Shown here: in pieces, positions 36,113-50,200 of the stretch
Layout: each line of letters opens with the position of its first letter
Position numbering within the stretch: the stretch's first letter is position 1
NCBI GenBank assembly: GCA_023375675.1
Contig: JALQBC010000019.1
Location: 434,001-498,000 of the forward strand
From: Cytospora piceicola
Taxonomy: Eukaryota; Ascomycota; Sordariomycetes; Diaporthales; Cytosporaceae
Length of the DNA stretch: 64,000 nt
Direction: 5' to 3'
Program-made: the position numbers and the translations under genes
Notes under the pieces: model-generated
What the model was told of the DNA's origin: nothing
Databases searched by the model: none
The model's input: the letters and a program-made list of their open reading frames with translations, nothing else

Positions 36113-38070
36113 CTTCGCGAATGTGCTACCGCAAATCCAGCAGCATTCTTGGGCTTCTGGCCTCCTCTGTCTCGATCTGATTCTGCTCGAATAACCGTCA
36201 CGGAGATAGAAGACTAAGCAAGACAATATATTGCATCGGTGTTCGTGTTTGTTGAGTGTTAGGTAGGTAGCTTAGGTATTTATTAGGTTGTAGGTGCTTT
36301 GGTTTGGGTGGCTCGTCGTTGTTTCGTCACGACTCACATGTCAGCAGCCCCGGGCTGGTGGCGGCCCGCGCCGTTGGAGGAACGGCCGGGCGGCTGGCGG
36401 GCGGACAGGCGGCGGGCGAGTGGGCGCTGTCAGTTGACGTCCAGGGCTGGCCAGGCCTAACGATGCAGCGATACACAGTAGAAGTAGTATTATATTTTAT
36501 CCACATCACTCTGGTTTTTCTTTCTTTCCTCTTCTCTTTCCCCCCCCACCTTTTTGGCCGTGCAACGCCAACTGCAACTTCAACGGTAGGGGCAGTGATC
36601 GATCGGGATTTCCAAATCACTTGAAAGCACTGTCGCCTACGAGCGAGTATTTTGTAACAGACGGCACGGCATTATACGCATGATGGTCATGAGTTGTCTG
36701 TGGGGGTGGATTGTCACTCTCGAACTGCCCAGGTGATCACTCACGAACCGAGGATCTACATTGAAATATCTTCATCATCCGTAATACTGTACATAACAAC
36801 CTGACAACTTAGAGGTGTCCGTGGTTCCGGCTTACCAACAACACTATTAGATCAGCTATCAGCTGTACTGAAGGCTGACACTTATTGGAGTTATGATGTA
36901 TCATTCGATAATTCCCAGACTTTGAAGGGAAAAGTGACGTGATATGGCTGTCAGCAATATCTAGCATTGGTCCACAAGATTGCTAATCTCAGGTCGACAG
37001 TCGACTATCGGTAGATATTAAACCATGCATGTCGCAGTGGAAGAAAGCATTTCTCCTTTGATGATGACAATTGGTCGAAGTAGAACCTGGAGTGGTACTT
37101 TGGTAGGTAATAGGCAATCCATCCCAAGGTCTGTCCATCTCCCAATACGGCGACTATATTCTACGCCCAGACAGACCTGTTCGGACACGCCAGAGAAGAG
37201 GGAACTTCCATATGGGGCGGCATCTTAAGCTACAGACAGAGGTACTGGGGTAGGTACCTAGGTAGGTAGGTGGTTTATACTGTGGTCAGAGCGTGGCAGG
37301 CGTAGTTCAAATGAATATTGCTAGCCTCAAGTGTGGTGGCCATAGTACTGAACTGTGGATAGCCAACGGTCAAGACGGTCAGGACGGCAGGACGGTAGCG
37401 ACGGGCGATAAAGGCGATAGAGGCTACCGTAATCGGCACTCGACCGTGGGTGCAATACTTCATCGAGGTGATCATCTCCTGACAATTCACGTGTTCGCTT
37501 GGGAACAATCGACGTATTACATATGTAGAGATAGGTTTTGGTCCTCGCACTACTGTGTACATAATACCGGAGACAAGCCTGATGACACAATACCTGATAC
37601 CTACCTAGGTACCTAAGTAGCTATTGAAGTACTTAAGTGTCTATCTGAATGAACGGCGCGCCGGGCAGCAGGGAGGTTGGTGGAAAGCAAAGAAATCCCA
37701 CAAGATTTAATGTTGGTTGGGCTGAAATGTCCGGTTCGATCCAGGCTAATGGGTAAACAGTCCGCAATGCGTATCCACTCCGGCCACCATCAGCATACTG
37801 TGTACGGATACCTATATCAGCCGTCCTCATATGCAGGTTTCACACGCATCTCTGCTGTCGTAAGGTGGAGAGACCGTCTCAGAGGCCATGTTTATTATGC
37901 ATGTGGATGAAGCACCCCGTAGCTCATTGCTTGGCCGTCAGCCGTATGCTTGAATTGAGGAAGGGTACCTCGAAGGAGAACGGCATGTATGTAAAGAGTC
38001 AGGTATATTGTATGGGTTATGGGCGGAGTTTCTTTGAAGCTTCAGCACGTGGTTGACGATATCCATTTGC

Positions 38071-38108
38071 GAATTTAAGAATCTAAGAATCTAAGAATCT
38101 AAGAATCC
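38071..38108. repeat. (GAATCTAA)n tandem repeat
   Basis: About four units of an octamer, the first degenerate (GAATTTAA). A separate AAATC pentamer array follows at 38217-38240. Confidence 0.9.
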
Positions 38109-39394
38109 CAGGAGATCGGGCCATGGGATGAAATGAAGGTGGGTGGAGACGGGGGCAAATATACTTACCTTAGGTATGTACTGTGTATACACCTCTCTGT
38201 CAGAGATGCCCTCAATCAAATCAAATCAAATCAAATCTAATCATTTAACCCAGCCTTTTTGTTTCCTGAAAATGAGGCCAAAAACAATCCCATTAACCCA
38301 ATCTGGATTACAGTGTTTCAATATTGTTACTGTTATTGCCGTCTTGCCCGTCAGGCAAACACGAGTCACTCGAGGCACACCGAAAGCAGCATCCAGCTTA
38401 AATGAACATGCACTTGATAAATGATACGAATCCGTCAGACATACAGCACACAGTTGCTGAATGCAGGTCAAGGGCCTTTAGGGTTCTAGAGGACAGAGAC
38501 GAAGGCCTATTTGACGCCATGCACAGGGCATGCAGGAACGAAGCCGCACTAGAAAGGTATCCGGTGCAGGTGCCTGCAGTGTGTAAATCGCACCGAGTCT
38601 TGGGCGAGACCTGAATTGTATGTAGATTACTAGGTAGTGTTGATTGGCAGGATGGGTGGCAGTTGCCCTGTGCAATGACAGAATCCATTCAATCCCCCAT
38701 ACTAAGTAATCCATAGGATGTTCAAGGAATAACAAAGGAAAGGCAAAGGCCAAATTAATTGGCCACAGGAACCTTAGGAAGATCAGGATTGGAAGAAGGG
38801 GGCCGTGAAGCAGTCTGCACTTGCAGGCATTTTGCAGGTGATCACTGGGCAATTGGAGGCGTTGGGGAGGTGTGGGAGGTTGTGGGAGGGTGGCCTGGCT
38901 GCCTGGGTGGCCTGGGTGTTTGCAGCCTGCAGGACCCGTGGTGAACGGGCAGGACGGATAACGGTCAGATGCCGTCGTTGTACCATTATACACAGTACAG
39001 TACATAGCCATCGTTAGTGCCTGAACACCGCTACAGCCAGTTTTAGTGGTTCACTGTTACCCTAGAATCTCGTCACCCCCACTTCATTTGTTCCTTCTTC
39101 CCCGTCCGCAGTAGCTACATACTGCAACCACCTGCCTCTAACTTTCCAAGGCTTCCCCGGCGTCGACGGTTACTCTTTTCATTTCACGACAACAACTCCT
39201 CATCAATCAGCCTGGCTGACCGCCGACGCGACACTTCCAACCTTTCCTTCCGCCTTTTGGTCGCCTTCTCAACAACACCACCACCCTGTCTCGATCTGTC
39301 ACAGATATACTTGTCCCATCCAACGGGATGAGCTAGCCTTTGTGATCTCACTCAGTCGGACTGAGTTCAAGTTCGCTTGTGACTGACTACAGGG

Positions 39395-39400
<6 letters not shown>

Positions 39401-39431
<31 letters not shown>
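39401..39431. repeat. (AG)n microsatellite in the kinase leader
   Basis: About fifteen AG units, 280 bases upstream of the kinase start codon. It probably lies in the promoter or 5' UTR. Confidence 0.9.
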
Positions 39432-39433
<2 letters not shown>

Positions 39434-39714
39434 CGCAAGAAAATTATCGACCTTTTCCCCCATCCAAGCCAGAGCCAAACTCAAAGCCAAAGCCAAAGCC
39501 CACAGTCCGGCCTACAGTATCCCGTACTGCCTACTTCGTACTCGCCGCATAAACGGAGCCACCAGCCCTGCCCATTGCCGGGGTCGCTTCTTCGTTAACG
39601 AGCGTAGCGCTTCAATTGACCGCTGGGACACTCCCAAAGAGCTCCATCGTGGCCCGCAACTCCTGCCCCCCCGACCGCCTCAACAACACTCGAACAACGC
39701 ACCATCCTTTCTCC

Positions 39715-42700
39715 ATGATACGGGAGCACAAGCTTCCTGCTGGCCCGCGGCCACCTAACCAGTCCCCTACGCGGTATGTACCTTCAGTACACGACTGCCG
39801 TCCTGCAGCGCTGTAGCCATCGGCCCTTGACAGCTAGCCACATCCTGCTCTGCCCACCCCATACGCACCGTTCAATAATATTATGGCGCCTGTCGCTGAC
39901 AAGCTTGGGCTTTCTTGTTTCAGGAGCAGACAACCCAGCAGAGAAATTCCCAGTCCCACCAAACGCCTCCACACGAAACGCTCGTCCGTCAGCGGTCCAA
40001 TGTTGAGCGCATCCTCCCAAAACAACAACCTTTCTCTGTTCTCCTTTGGCCGGAATGATGATGGTCCAACTTCTGGCCCGGTAGAACAGGACTCCTCGCC
40101 TCAGTACGATTTCTTGCCCCAGGTCAGCTTCGATGACCTCCAGAGCAGCATAGAATCCGCATCGGGCGACTTCCAGTTGACCCAGTTTCCCTCTCCCACT
40201 GGCGACGGCAGTATTTTGGACTCGCAGGGGCTGGGAGATTCCCATCTCGGGGACGAATCCAACCACTCTCACAACGGAGCCATGACGCGTGTCGCCGCTC
40301 AACAGGGCAACCAACAACAACTGCCCATCCGGTCAAGGACCGGATCCATCCTAAGGAGCACCCCAAACAGACAATCCAGCATCTCTTCCACGGCCTCGAC
40401 AATGTCTACCGCGAGCGAAGCCAACAGGGCCACCGCTACGCTGCGTCCGCGTCGGCAGAGTCAATACCCACCGGTTTCAAACAGCAACATCGGCAAGGGC
40501 CCGCCGAGGAAGCCAGTAAACGCCGGCGGCTTTGATCCGACGGGTGCTGGCAATGATCCCTCTGTACAGCGGCGTCCTAGTCTGGCACCGAACTTGGATC
40601 AAAATGGACCGGATCCATCGCGCTTCTCCGTCGATTCCGGGAATCACAACCAGGACAACTACCTAAATATGACTACGTCAAGAGCCGCCAAGGTCAAGAC
40701 TGTCTCGCAGCCTCCGCCACCTCGGTTCAGCCAGACGAGTACCTACGCAGACAACAGCACCCTCTCGGCCGACCAAAACAGGTCGTCTACATTATACCCT
40801 CCTTCCCCGAGGACCAGCAGGCAAGGTCCAAGCACACCTGGCGCCGGATCCAAGCGGTTATCGATGCTGCCCGGGGGTCAACATCCTCACCACGCTACCG
40901 GACTCGGTGCTAGAACTGTGAGCCCCACTGACGCGCAGAGAATGAAGAGGCTATCCGTCATGCCCAGCTCCGCCAACAATTCGATGGTCCTGGAGCCGCT
41001 ACCTCCTCCCCCTCCGAACGATACTCGACCGTCTTCACGATCCCCCTCGATGCTTCCGCGGAAGACCTCGACGCCTTCATCCCAGAGGACGACGCCGGAT
41101 CCGAACAGGAAGTCTTATAGTTCTGGATTCTCTGTTGGTTCGACGACGAGCTACAATACCGTAAGAACGTCGACAGGATCATTACAGCCTCGTATGCCAC
41201 AGGCTGGGGGATCCCGTCTGCCGGCACCGAAGTCCATGAACAACCTCCCAACCTCAACCCAAGATGAGAATGAAGATGTGCCGCCTGTGCCTGCAATCCC
41301 CAAGGTTTACGGATCTCCAAAGGACTCACCTGCCGAGCTACAGTTCCTGGACAAGAGGAAGTCGACCCTGGCACATGACGAGAGCAGTGTTCACAGCACT
41401 TCGACGGGAAGTTTATCAGGGGCTCCAGTGCAGGAGACTGTCAGGGCCCAACGCAAGGACAGCACGCGCAAGGCCACCCATAACAGGAATCTCGAGCAGG
41501 AGAAGAATACCACCCAAGCCCCGCAGACTCGGCGAAACTTCAAGCCTATGAACCTACCACCCCTGACGGTTGGACCGCTGAGTGCGCCGACTGTCAACAG
41601 GATCGCGAGGTTACAGGATCCAGGCCCAGCGGACTTGAGAGTCGGCTCTCCTCCGGCGCGACATATAGCGAAGACACCAACCACACCAATGACTGCGTCC
41701 AAAACCACGTTCTTTTCGAAAAACAGAATGGACAAGGACCTTCCACACTTCCGGAGCAAGAGTTCCTTTCATCGTGGCCCGGTTCAGACACCACTTGCTG
41801 CTGATAGCAGCAGCCCGGATTCGATCAATGACAGTACGATGAAGTCCTCGGTCTCCCCTTACCTTTCCTCTTCCGTCCCCAAAGAGAATGGTTTCGAACA
41901 CGCAAATTTCAAGAGGTCTCAGACCGGCAATGAAGTTCGCGACACAGAAGACGCGACGGGCAGTCCTATTGTGCAGCAAAAGCCGTCGGGGCCCCGTGCT
42001 CAGAGGCAACCCTCGAAGGTCATGTCGAAGCCACCATTGCAAGCAACTCCGAAATCGCCTGTACAACAGCCCAGCCCTGAGGAACCCCCGACTCCTTCTT
42101 CAATGACCTCCCTCAGGAGGAAACTGAGTTTGTCTTGGAAACGTAGCAACTCCAAAGCTGCTAGCCATGCCCAGGAAAACTCGTCTGATCATCACGGTAC
42201 AAAACATGACGTGATGCCACCACCTCGCATTCCGGTCTCGGCAACGACGGGCAGTCTGGCGCCCAAGACTGGAAGTCCAAGTATGGCACCCAAGCCCAGC
42301 TCATCATACCTGGAATCCAAGAGACGGAAGGGCTCTGGTTCAGGTCTCAACGCTGCCATGACTCATGAAAGGAACCGAAGCGACGGTTCCCAGGGTGCAA
42401 CTGGCCATACTACCAAGACCAACGGTGATGGTGCAGGAAGCCGTCCAGCCGTGTCACATTCTCAGTCTGTCATGCACAAATTCCTCAGGTCTAAGCCATC
42501 AGCGGCAGCAGTACGGCACACGGATGTCTGGACGGCCGACCTCGACAGGGACGACCTGGTTGCAGAAGATGAAATGAAGAAGCTTGGCAGCCGAAGGAAG
42601 GAAACCGAGCTCGCAGCCAAGACTCTCGACGCCCTTCGGAAACGCGCAACGCCAAAGGAGCGTGTCAGCTCTCAGGATGCCATCAGGATAGCCATGCTCA

Positions 42701-44201
42701 ACATCTACGAACGAGGCGAGATTATCGACTACAACGACATTTACTTCTGCGGTACCCAGAATGCGCAGAAGGTTGTTGGAGATCTTAACACGGATATACC
42801 GAACTTTGGCTATGACGATGACCGGGGTGATTATTCGATAGTCACGGGAGATCACCTCGCCTTCCGGTATGAGGTCATCGATGTGCTTGGAAAGGGTAGC
42901 TTTGGACAGGTCGTGAGGTGCATCGACCACAAGACTGGCGCTCTTGTTGCCGTAAAGATCATCAGAAACAAGAAGCGGTTCCATCAGCAAGCTCTTGTCG
43001 AAGTCAACATCTTGCAAAAGCTTCGCGAATGGGTAGGTGGATCTGGAACAGAATCACAGAGGTACTTGCTAATAATATGTTACAGGATCCTCATAACAAG
43101 CACAGCATGGTCAATTTCACCCACAGCTTCTACTTCCGTGGACATCTCTGCATCTCTACGGAACTATTGGACATGAACCTCTACGAGTTCATCAAGGCAA
43201 ACGCATTCCGCGGCTTCTCTCTGAAGATGATTCGACGATTTACGAAGCAGATGCTCAGCTCTCTCAATCTCTTGAAGCAGCACAAGGTCATTCACTGTGA
43301 TCTGAAGCCTGAAAACATCCTTGTGCGACACCCATTGCATACGGAGATCAAGGTTATCGACTTTGGCTCGAGCTGTTTCGAGAACGAGAAGGTGTACACG
43401 TATATCCAGTCACGTTTCTACCGATCACCAGAAGTTATCTTAGGCATGTCCTATGGAATGCCTATCGACATGTGGAGTCTGGGCTGTATCCTGGCCGAGC
43501 TCTACACGGGAGTCCCAATTTTCCCAGGCGAGAACGAACAGGAGCAATTGGCGTGCATCATGGAAGTCTTTGGGCCTCCAGAAAAGCATCTGATCGAGAA
43601 GAGTACTCGGAAGAAGCTCTTCTTCGACTCGATGGGCAAGCCCCGCCTGACAGTCAGCTCCAAGGGCCGCAGGAGACGTCCCTCGTCCAAGACTCTACAG
43701 CAGGTGCTTAAGTGTGACGACGAAGCTTTCCTGGACTTCCTTGCACGGTGTTTGAGGTGGGATCCTGATCGGAGATTGAAGCCGGAAGAGGCCATTCGTC
43801 ACGAGTTCATCACAGGACAGAAAACGTCAGTGCCTGTTCCACGACTTGCCAACCGCGAACAATCGCCGATTAAGCGTCACAATACAATCTCGACGCCTAG
43901 ACCGCTGCCGGAACCTCCTGCTGCCGCAGCGACTATGAGAGTAACATCCAGTATCAGACCGAAAGACGCCACCCTCCTCGGGTCCCCAGTTAAAGTAGGC
44001 ACTGCACCCCCACCCGGTGCTAGACGAACATCGGGTGCCGTTGGCATTCCCCCTAAACGCACTAGCACAGGAAACAGTGGTGTCGGCAATGGACCCCTTG
44101 TCAGCAACCTCCCACGAGCGGCAGCCAGGACTGTCAGTGCCAAGCAGGACCTAGCCAGTGCGGGAGCAACAGCCGCGATGAGTCGGAGAACAGGAGCCTA
44201 G
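39715..44201 (+). CDS. pom1: DYRK-family protein kinase, Pom1 type
   Basis: Three exons, 39715-39773, 39924-43032 and 43086-44201 (introns 150 and 53 nt), encode 1427 residues. The first 995 residues are disordered and rich in Ser, Pro and basic clusters. The kinase domain starts at about 1000: glycine loop GKGSFGQV (1009-1016), catalytic K1031, HCDLKPEN with D1128, then DFGSSCFE. The activation loop is YTY (1160-1162) in VYTYIQSRFYRSPE, which marks the DYRK family, where the second Tyr is autophosphorylated. Intron 3 joins LREW to DPHNKHSMV in frame. In fission yeast Pom1 forms cortical gradients from cell tips that couple size, polarity and division-site choice. A basic, phosphorylated N-terminal region provides membrane binding there, and the long N terminus here could do the same. 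An in-frame ATG also lies at 39616. I chose 39715, but the start is uncertain. Confidence 0.92.
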
Positions 44202-47200
44202 GACTTTTCACCAGACGAGGCTTTAGCTTGAGGCTTAAACCCAAAATAGCCGGATTCCCGACCAGGGGTGAACTATCACTCGACTGTGGTTATGTCGAAA
44301 GTATGCCCAGTTGCGTATGGACCATCAAAACAAATTCTAGGCTCGGGCAGCTGTCAACGGGGCGGACGACTGGCAGTGGAAGTCATTGAGCCTAAAGTGG
44401 CCTCAGGTGTACAGAATTTCCACAGTTTGGTGATGGAACATAAGTTCCAAAGAAGGGGAATATGCTGAAGTAGGCAGGGCAGTGATGGGACTCTTTTCTT
44501 TATTGCTATCCCTCGCCGGCTTCAAATGAAAGCTGTGGAGGTTGGACGGGGCGTTTGGCTTTAGGGTACCTGGCACTGAATCATCCATGCCTTATATGGA
44601 GTTCGGATGGTTGATGTTAACGTCATGTTGGAGAAGAAAAAGCGGGAGAGGCATTAGAGTTCTCCCTGTTGTTTATATGGCATACTACATGCACAAATTC
44701 CTTTTCACGTCCTTTATTCCTCATCGTTGGGTTTTGTGGTGGAATAGAGCAGGGTGAAGCAGGCATCAGATATACCTGAAGCGTGCAGAGCACTGCAGGA
44801 GCTACCTGGAAGAAGATAATGATACCACTTTTGCGATGCGCATAGTGTTTGTCACTTGGGAAAAACGTGGCGAATTTTGTTGTTCTTTTTGTTACTATGT
44901 TCATTCCCTTTATCGTTTACCCGGGGCTGCTGTATATTGATCTCAGGAAGCTGGGAGACAACCCCCTCTCTCTTTCCGTCTTCCTTCGTCACTCCTTCTG
45001 TCCATCCTTCATCCTTTTTGATTTGATCAAAATCGTGCTCACATATTGTAAATACTACTTCGTGCATCGGGAGAAAGTGGAGACTGGCTATGAAAAGGGA
45101 GAGGGGCAGACCAAAGAAGGATATCGCTGCCGTGGGTGGCAGCTTGTCGTCCATTTTCTTTTGTGCCCTATGGCCACTACAGCGGTGTATGATAGTATGG
45201 ATAGACGGGAAGGTGGTCAAGATATGAATGCATGAGACTATGGCTCCATCTCTTTTTCTTTGGTGGAGATACACACCCTGAACTCAAGTGGATTTTTACA
45301 TGTCTCTCTGCATTACGGTGAAGTCATGTGGTGGTGCCTGATTTCCTCTGTGAGACAATACTCAGCGATGTGTCTGTCCCTTGGGGACTGCCTGTCGTGC
45401 TCCCCGTATTTGGTGTGTCCGGAGGAGGTGCAGTAAATGCCCAGGTGGTGAATTGCGTCCTCAGGTCCCCAAGGCCGTCCCTGAAGAACCCTAGACAGAA
45501 AATAGACAGTGTCGAAGAGGGGGTGCCTTACAGGCGGCGGAGCACTAGGATGCTGGTGACCATCGTCGATGAGGCTATGTTGAGTAAGTAGCAATCCTTC
45601 ATATGAATTTGGAAGACATGTAACATCTTTGTAGAGCTTTACATGGCTTAGCTACCCTAAGTAGGTATGTATGGGCATGTACGTGGGTGGTATGGGAGGG
45701 GGGTCAGGCCCCATGACGATACCACAACGGTTTGGTTTGACTCATTGCCTGGGGCAGAATGACTATGAGCAATACCTAGGTAGTGAGGAGCCAGGTTAGC
45801 ATATTGCAAGGAAGGAACCAGCAACTGTGTGGTCAGCCTTGCCATTAGACTGCTCTTCTCCACGACATGCACTTCCTATATTACCAGTCACGAACAGCAG
45901 CCTTACGTTCAGGATGGGGCAAGCGTTGGGCAGATTTCTCATGTAGATGCCTACACCACAGACGCTGCCACAAAATGATTGGCATAGCGTGATGCCCCAG
46001 GTAAGCACCGTATCTTCCCAATGCCGATAGGCTCGAGACGTTGATTGATTGTCCAGTGAACAGACAGACCACTCACTGCCAGTCAACGTCTGTTTCTGGA
46101 CATCCATTACGGGCCGTGTGGTCGGCCCGACGTTTCCTTTTCTCAGCCTTGCAGCACTGATACATAGCCACAGTAGAAGGCAGTCACCTAATGGGCACCA
46201 CCAGATGAAACACAACGGGCCTGGACCATGTCGGGTCGGTCGACCACTCTTGCTTCTCTCGATGCCATCCCGCGCCAGGCCACCTCCATGTATGGGACCA
46301 AGTGAGCCTGTGACGGGGCTGTGATGCGGAGTTGTTTTCCCGCCAGCCTTGCGAGTATTGATTGGTCCTGGTCATAGATCATGGGTCAATGACGGCGACC
46401 CTTCGGTGGACCGCTCGTGAGCGATATTACTATTACTATTGCTGAGGCATTGGTGTGTTGAGGTCCCCGTTAGGGCGGCCAAGTCTCAGGCAGATCCATT
46501 GTGTAACGGCTATATTGGCGTATGATATGCCCGTTTGGGGGGGGGGGGATGCGACATATCATGGAGGAAGACAAGAAACAGGTGGCAATGTGCCAAAGCA
46601 AACCTCTCTACCCGGGATTCGGGTCAACTCGAGTCTTTGGACTGGAAAGGGAAACAAGATCCATTGATGGGGTATCATGACAGAGTTTCCGAGATTAGCA
46701 TCTCATGTCGTCAGTCCCAGGCTGCCTGGGGTTGGCAAGGCATATTTTCCCGGCTCTCGCGAGGGGAGCCGGAATCGGGCCCTGCATGCAGGTACACTGT
46801 GCAGTACAATATACAAGAGCGTACCGTAGATCTTGGCCGGACCCGGCTCGTCTCCCAAGCGTTGGGGTGGGGGGTTTGGGGTCGAAAGGCCCGCAAGCAT
46901 GCTTTGCAGCAGACTCCTCCCCAAGACGGCGAACCGAGACATGTCTCCAAGACGGGAGTCGATGCTACCCTACACTCACTCACTCAATCAGGCACGCCGA
47001 ATTGGCCTTGTGTTTCCCGCCAGTCTGCCTTGTATAGGGCTGTAGGGCTAGGTAGCCGCTTAGACGCCGTGTCACCATGTCGCCGTGTCACTGTGTCACC
47101 CGTGCCAATGATCACCCAGAAAACGAAGCCGGCTTCTTATGCCATGGCTGTAACGTGACAGACTGTCGGGACTGACGGACATCGGGGTCCTTGTATTCCG

Positions 47201-50200
47201 TGGGCGCACTCGCCCTTGTGAGCGACAGTCTTGAATGACAGCCGGCAGGTATGACAGCCAAGAAGGGTCCAGAACGATGTCAAGATGCCGCTCGGAAACC
47301 CGTATTCCTTTTAGGGATCGCTTGCGATGTTCTGGCCGTATTCGTAGCTCCCACGAACCAAAGGGACAGCCGGTGAGAGAAGGTGGCTACTATTATGGGT
47401 ACCGGGAGCGCCACTTTGAGGGTAATCCTTCCTGTGCGACCTTGGTGACGACTGACACATACCTGCCAGTAATAACCTTGTTTGAGTCCAGGCAACTCGA
47501 AATGATGAGACTGTGGCACTCCCGTATGCGAGACACGATTGCGTGGTGGTAAGCTCTTACGCGGACTGACACCTGAAGAAACGTTGAGGTCATTTCAAAA
47601 CGAACCATGAGGATCACGGACGAGCCTCAACAACGGCTCGACAGAGCCACTGACCTAAGCCCCAGGCCGTATCCAAGCAGGGTGGCAAAATAGGACCGAT
47701 ATACTCGACCGCCGTTGCGCTGCGTGGGGTAGTGTGATGGGGGAATGCCAGAATTTCTGAGACCTCGACGTTGGCGCAGCATGGGATGGGCCCAGCCCAG
47801 CACAGCGCCGCTGGAATATCCAAATCCCTCCAACAGATACCCCGGGGCACCACGAGGTCGGGTCATACTGGCAGTAGCGCAGCATGGCTTGTGGTCCCGG
47901 CATGGAGAGGTGATCTGTCAACGGGCCTCTTCCCGAGGCCCGTTTTTCATCCTGATATGCCCCTCTCCCCCCTCCCCCTCCCCCTCTTCTCCCCTCCATG
48001 AGAGCGGAAGGAAGGCGGTAGGGCCTGGACACCGGACAACGGTTGGAGGCTAGATCCTGAAAAGAGGCGGCCGCCGGAGCAGTGGGTAGTACTGATCCGT
48101 CGCCGGGCGGAGCTGAGGTCGATATCCTGGGAACTGGCGAGTCTTGGCTGGTGATTGGCCAGACTGGACGGCGCCGCGAGATTGTTGTACAGCAGAGGAG
48201 CAGACGACAAAAACACCGAACGGCCTTGGTGTAACCATGGCATCCCGTTGCTGTCCCATCATGACTCCACAGACGGAAAATTATCCTGTCTGCCTCGGCC
48301 GGGGAATTGGGATTGAGGCGCATAGGCACATAAAGGCCATGACTCCAAGGGCGGTGGCCATGGGGGCCGAATGCCAGGCACTTGCCCGAGGGGGTGGGAG
48401 GGGGAGGGGGGAGGGAGAGTTTCCGCCGACGAGATGTGATCTGATCCAGAAAGAAGGTGAAGGATGATTCTCGATGATGTGGCAAACTTTCTCCCGCAGG
48501 TATCAAGGCCGGCCGGCTTGTTCGAGCTTTGCTGGCCGCACTGACCGACAATGAAAACCTTCTGGGGGCCATCGGCCTGGTCAAGTGCTCAGAGCATCCT
48601 GTGGATGGAACCGAGGGATGAGCCTCCCCCAAGGGCAGACTTGACGGAAGGAAGCAAATCCTGTGGATGTAAAGCCCTTTTTGATCAGTGGCAAAGCACA
48701 AAAATTGCGATTGGACGGAAAATGTAAGCGGATGGATGTTTAACCATAGTGGTTACGTGCTTGGGCAGGAAAGAAGACTGGAGGTTGGAAGAGCATTTGG
48801 GGGCCGGCGTAAATCAGAGGGAGGAGCAGTAAACGCTGGTGGAGAATATCCAACAATGGCAGAACATGTTGGCTGCTGAGGGCCTCTGAAACGGATGAAA
48901 TTGGGGGACGTTGTTTCAGTGCTTCAGCTCTGGGTATGATTATTGATTATGAAGATGATGTGAAGCGATGCGAAGTGATGTGAGAGCACGACGCTATTTT
49001 TCGAGTGTTGATGATGTTTTGGTCATGTTTTCGGAGCAATGATGAATTGGCGTTGCCATATCCTCGCATAACGGCGAATGAGGTCAGAACGGAGTAAAGT
49101 GTGGCTTGAAAACGGAACGAGGCGGGCATGGAAAACGGTCTGGTCTGGACCCACTCGGATAGTACTCATCTGGGGAAAGTGCAGGTTGGACTTGCTTGGC
49201 TACGGGGAATAAATGCAGACATCAATTGATACTGTGTGTGTATGTAGGTAGTCTGGAACACTGACTGACTGATTACCAGATTACATACTACATACTTGAG
49301 TAGGTACTTTACTTCATTCAGGGCATGAGCACAGGCCCGTCATCTCACTCACCAAGGTCAGTCAGCCTTGAAAAGTAGGAAGAGTTGCACGTGGTCTCTT
49401 GTCCGGAAATACCGGCCTGGATGTTCGGATGGAGTCGCTCTGTTTCGCTTTGTTTCGTTTCGCTTCGTTTCTAAAGACGGCGTCATGCTTTGAATAATGG
49501 GCGTCGACATCACATACGCGCGTGAGCCACACACCGCCGCATGATCGATCCATGGCGTGTGTGTCTGCCTGAAATTGAGTCAAGGCATGAATGAGTATTC
49601 AATGTCATCCAGTGTGCGTGATATGTTAATCCTGGGGGGGGGGGGCCATCTGGCCAAGCAGATCGTCGATCAGGTGAAACCATACCTATTACTCACCTGG
49701 AAGATTAATGATGAAGTCAACTAGTATGATCTTCAACCGGCGATGCCGTATGCCCTTCAGCATAATGGAAGCCTAAGGCCTTCTTCCACAAGATCGAGAT
49801 GATGTTGGAGGTTCTGCTGGGGTCAAACCCGGGCCCGGATAGAGAGTTGGGACACGGTGAGATAAGCGCGCTGATGCCACTGGCCGGATGTGATGGCATC
49901 TAGTCCCGAGGTAGTACACAGCCACCGACCGCCTGTAACCATTGAGGATGTGAGAGCGCGAGACCACCTGCATCAGGGATCTCCAAGCCAACGGTAACAT
50001 AAGCGATTGGGCCTTGAGCGAGCCAAAGCAAACAAGCAACTCCCGGCGGCCGAAATCTCTCATCAAAGTTCATGTCTACGATCCCCAATCCATCTAGTAT
50101 ACACCCAGGACACCTTACTGCATAGATAGTCAGTTGGTGGGTCTTTCTTTCTTCTGCCCAGTGCTTCACCTTGGAACTGTGGGTCGCCTGAACTGGAGCT

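Larger units (their letters stand above)
36113..39714. other. 3.6-kb region without a supported gene
   Basis: The region contains the upstream part of the peroxin gene and, from about 39000, the leader or promoter of the Pom1-type kinase. There are two TACCTAGGTA copies (37255 and 37602) and octamer and pentamer tandem repeats near 38071 and 38217. A 70-codon ATG frame (38402-38614) has protein-like content but no supporting evidence. Confidence 0.55.

Noticed and set aside
34864..36201. 445-codon Pro/Arg-rich minus-strand frame over the peroxin gene
   Set aside because: Out-of-phase shadow; the other minus-strand frame has the Pex24 and dysferlin-type signatures.
44849..45235. 128-codon plus-strand frame with a hydrophobic N terminus
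   Set aside because: Lies in the T-rich 3' flank of the kinase gene. T-rich DNA gives hydrophobic residues by chance.
46535..47158. 207-codon plus-strand frame
   Set aside because: Starts in a homopolymer G run, has no family signal and no codon bias.
47655..48701. 348-codon minus-strand open frame
   Set aside because: No domain and no codon bias. Its composition is that of translated C/G-rich noncoding DNA, and it includes a homopolymer Gly stretch from a CCT/CCC run.
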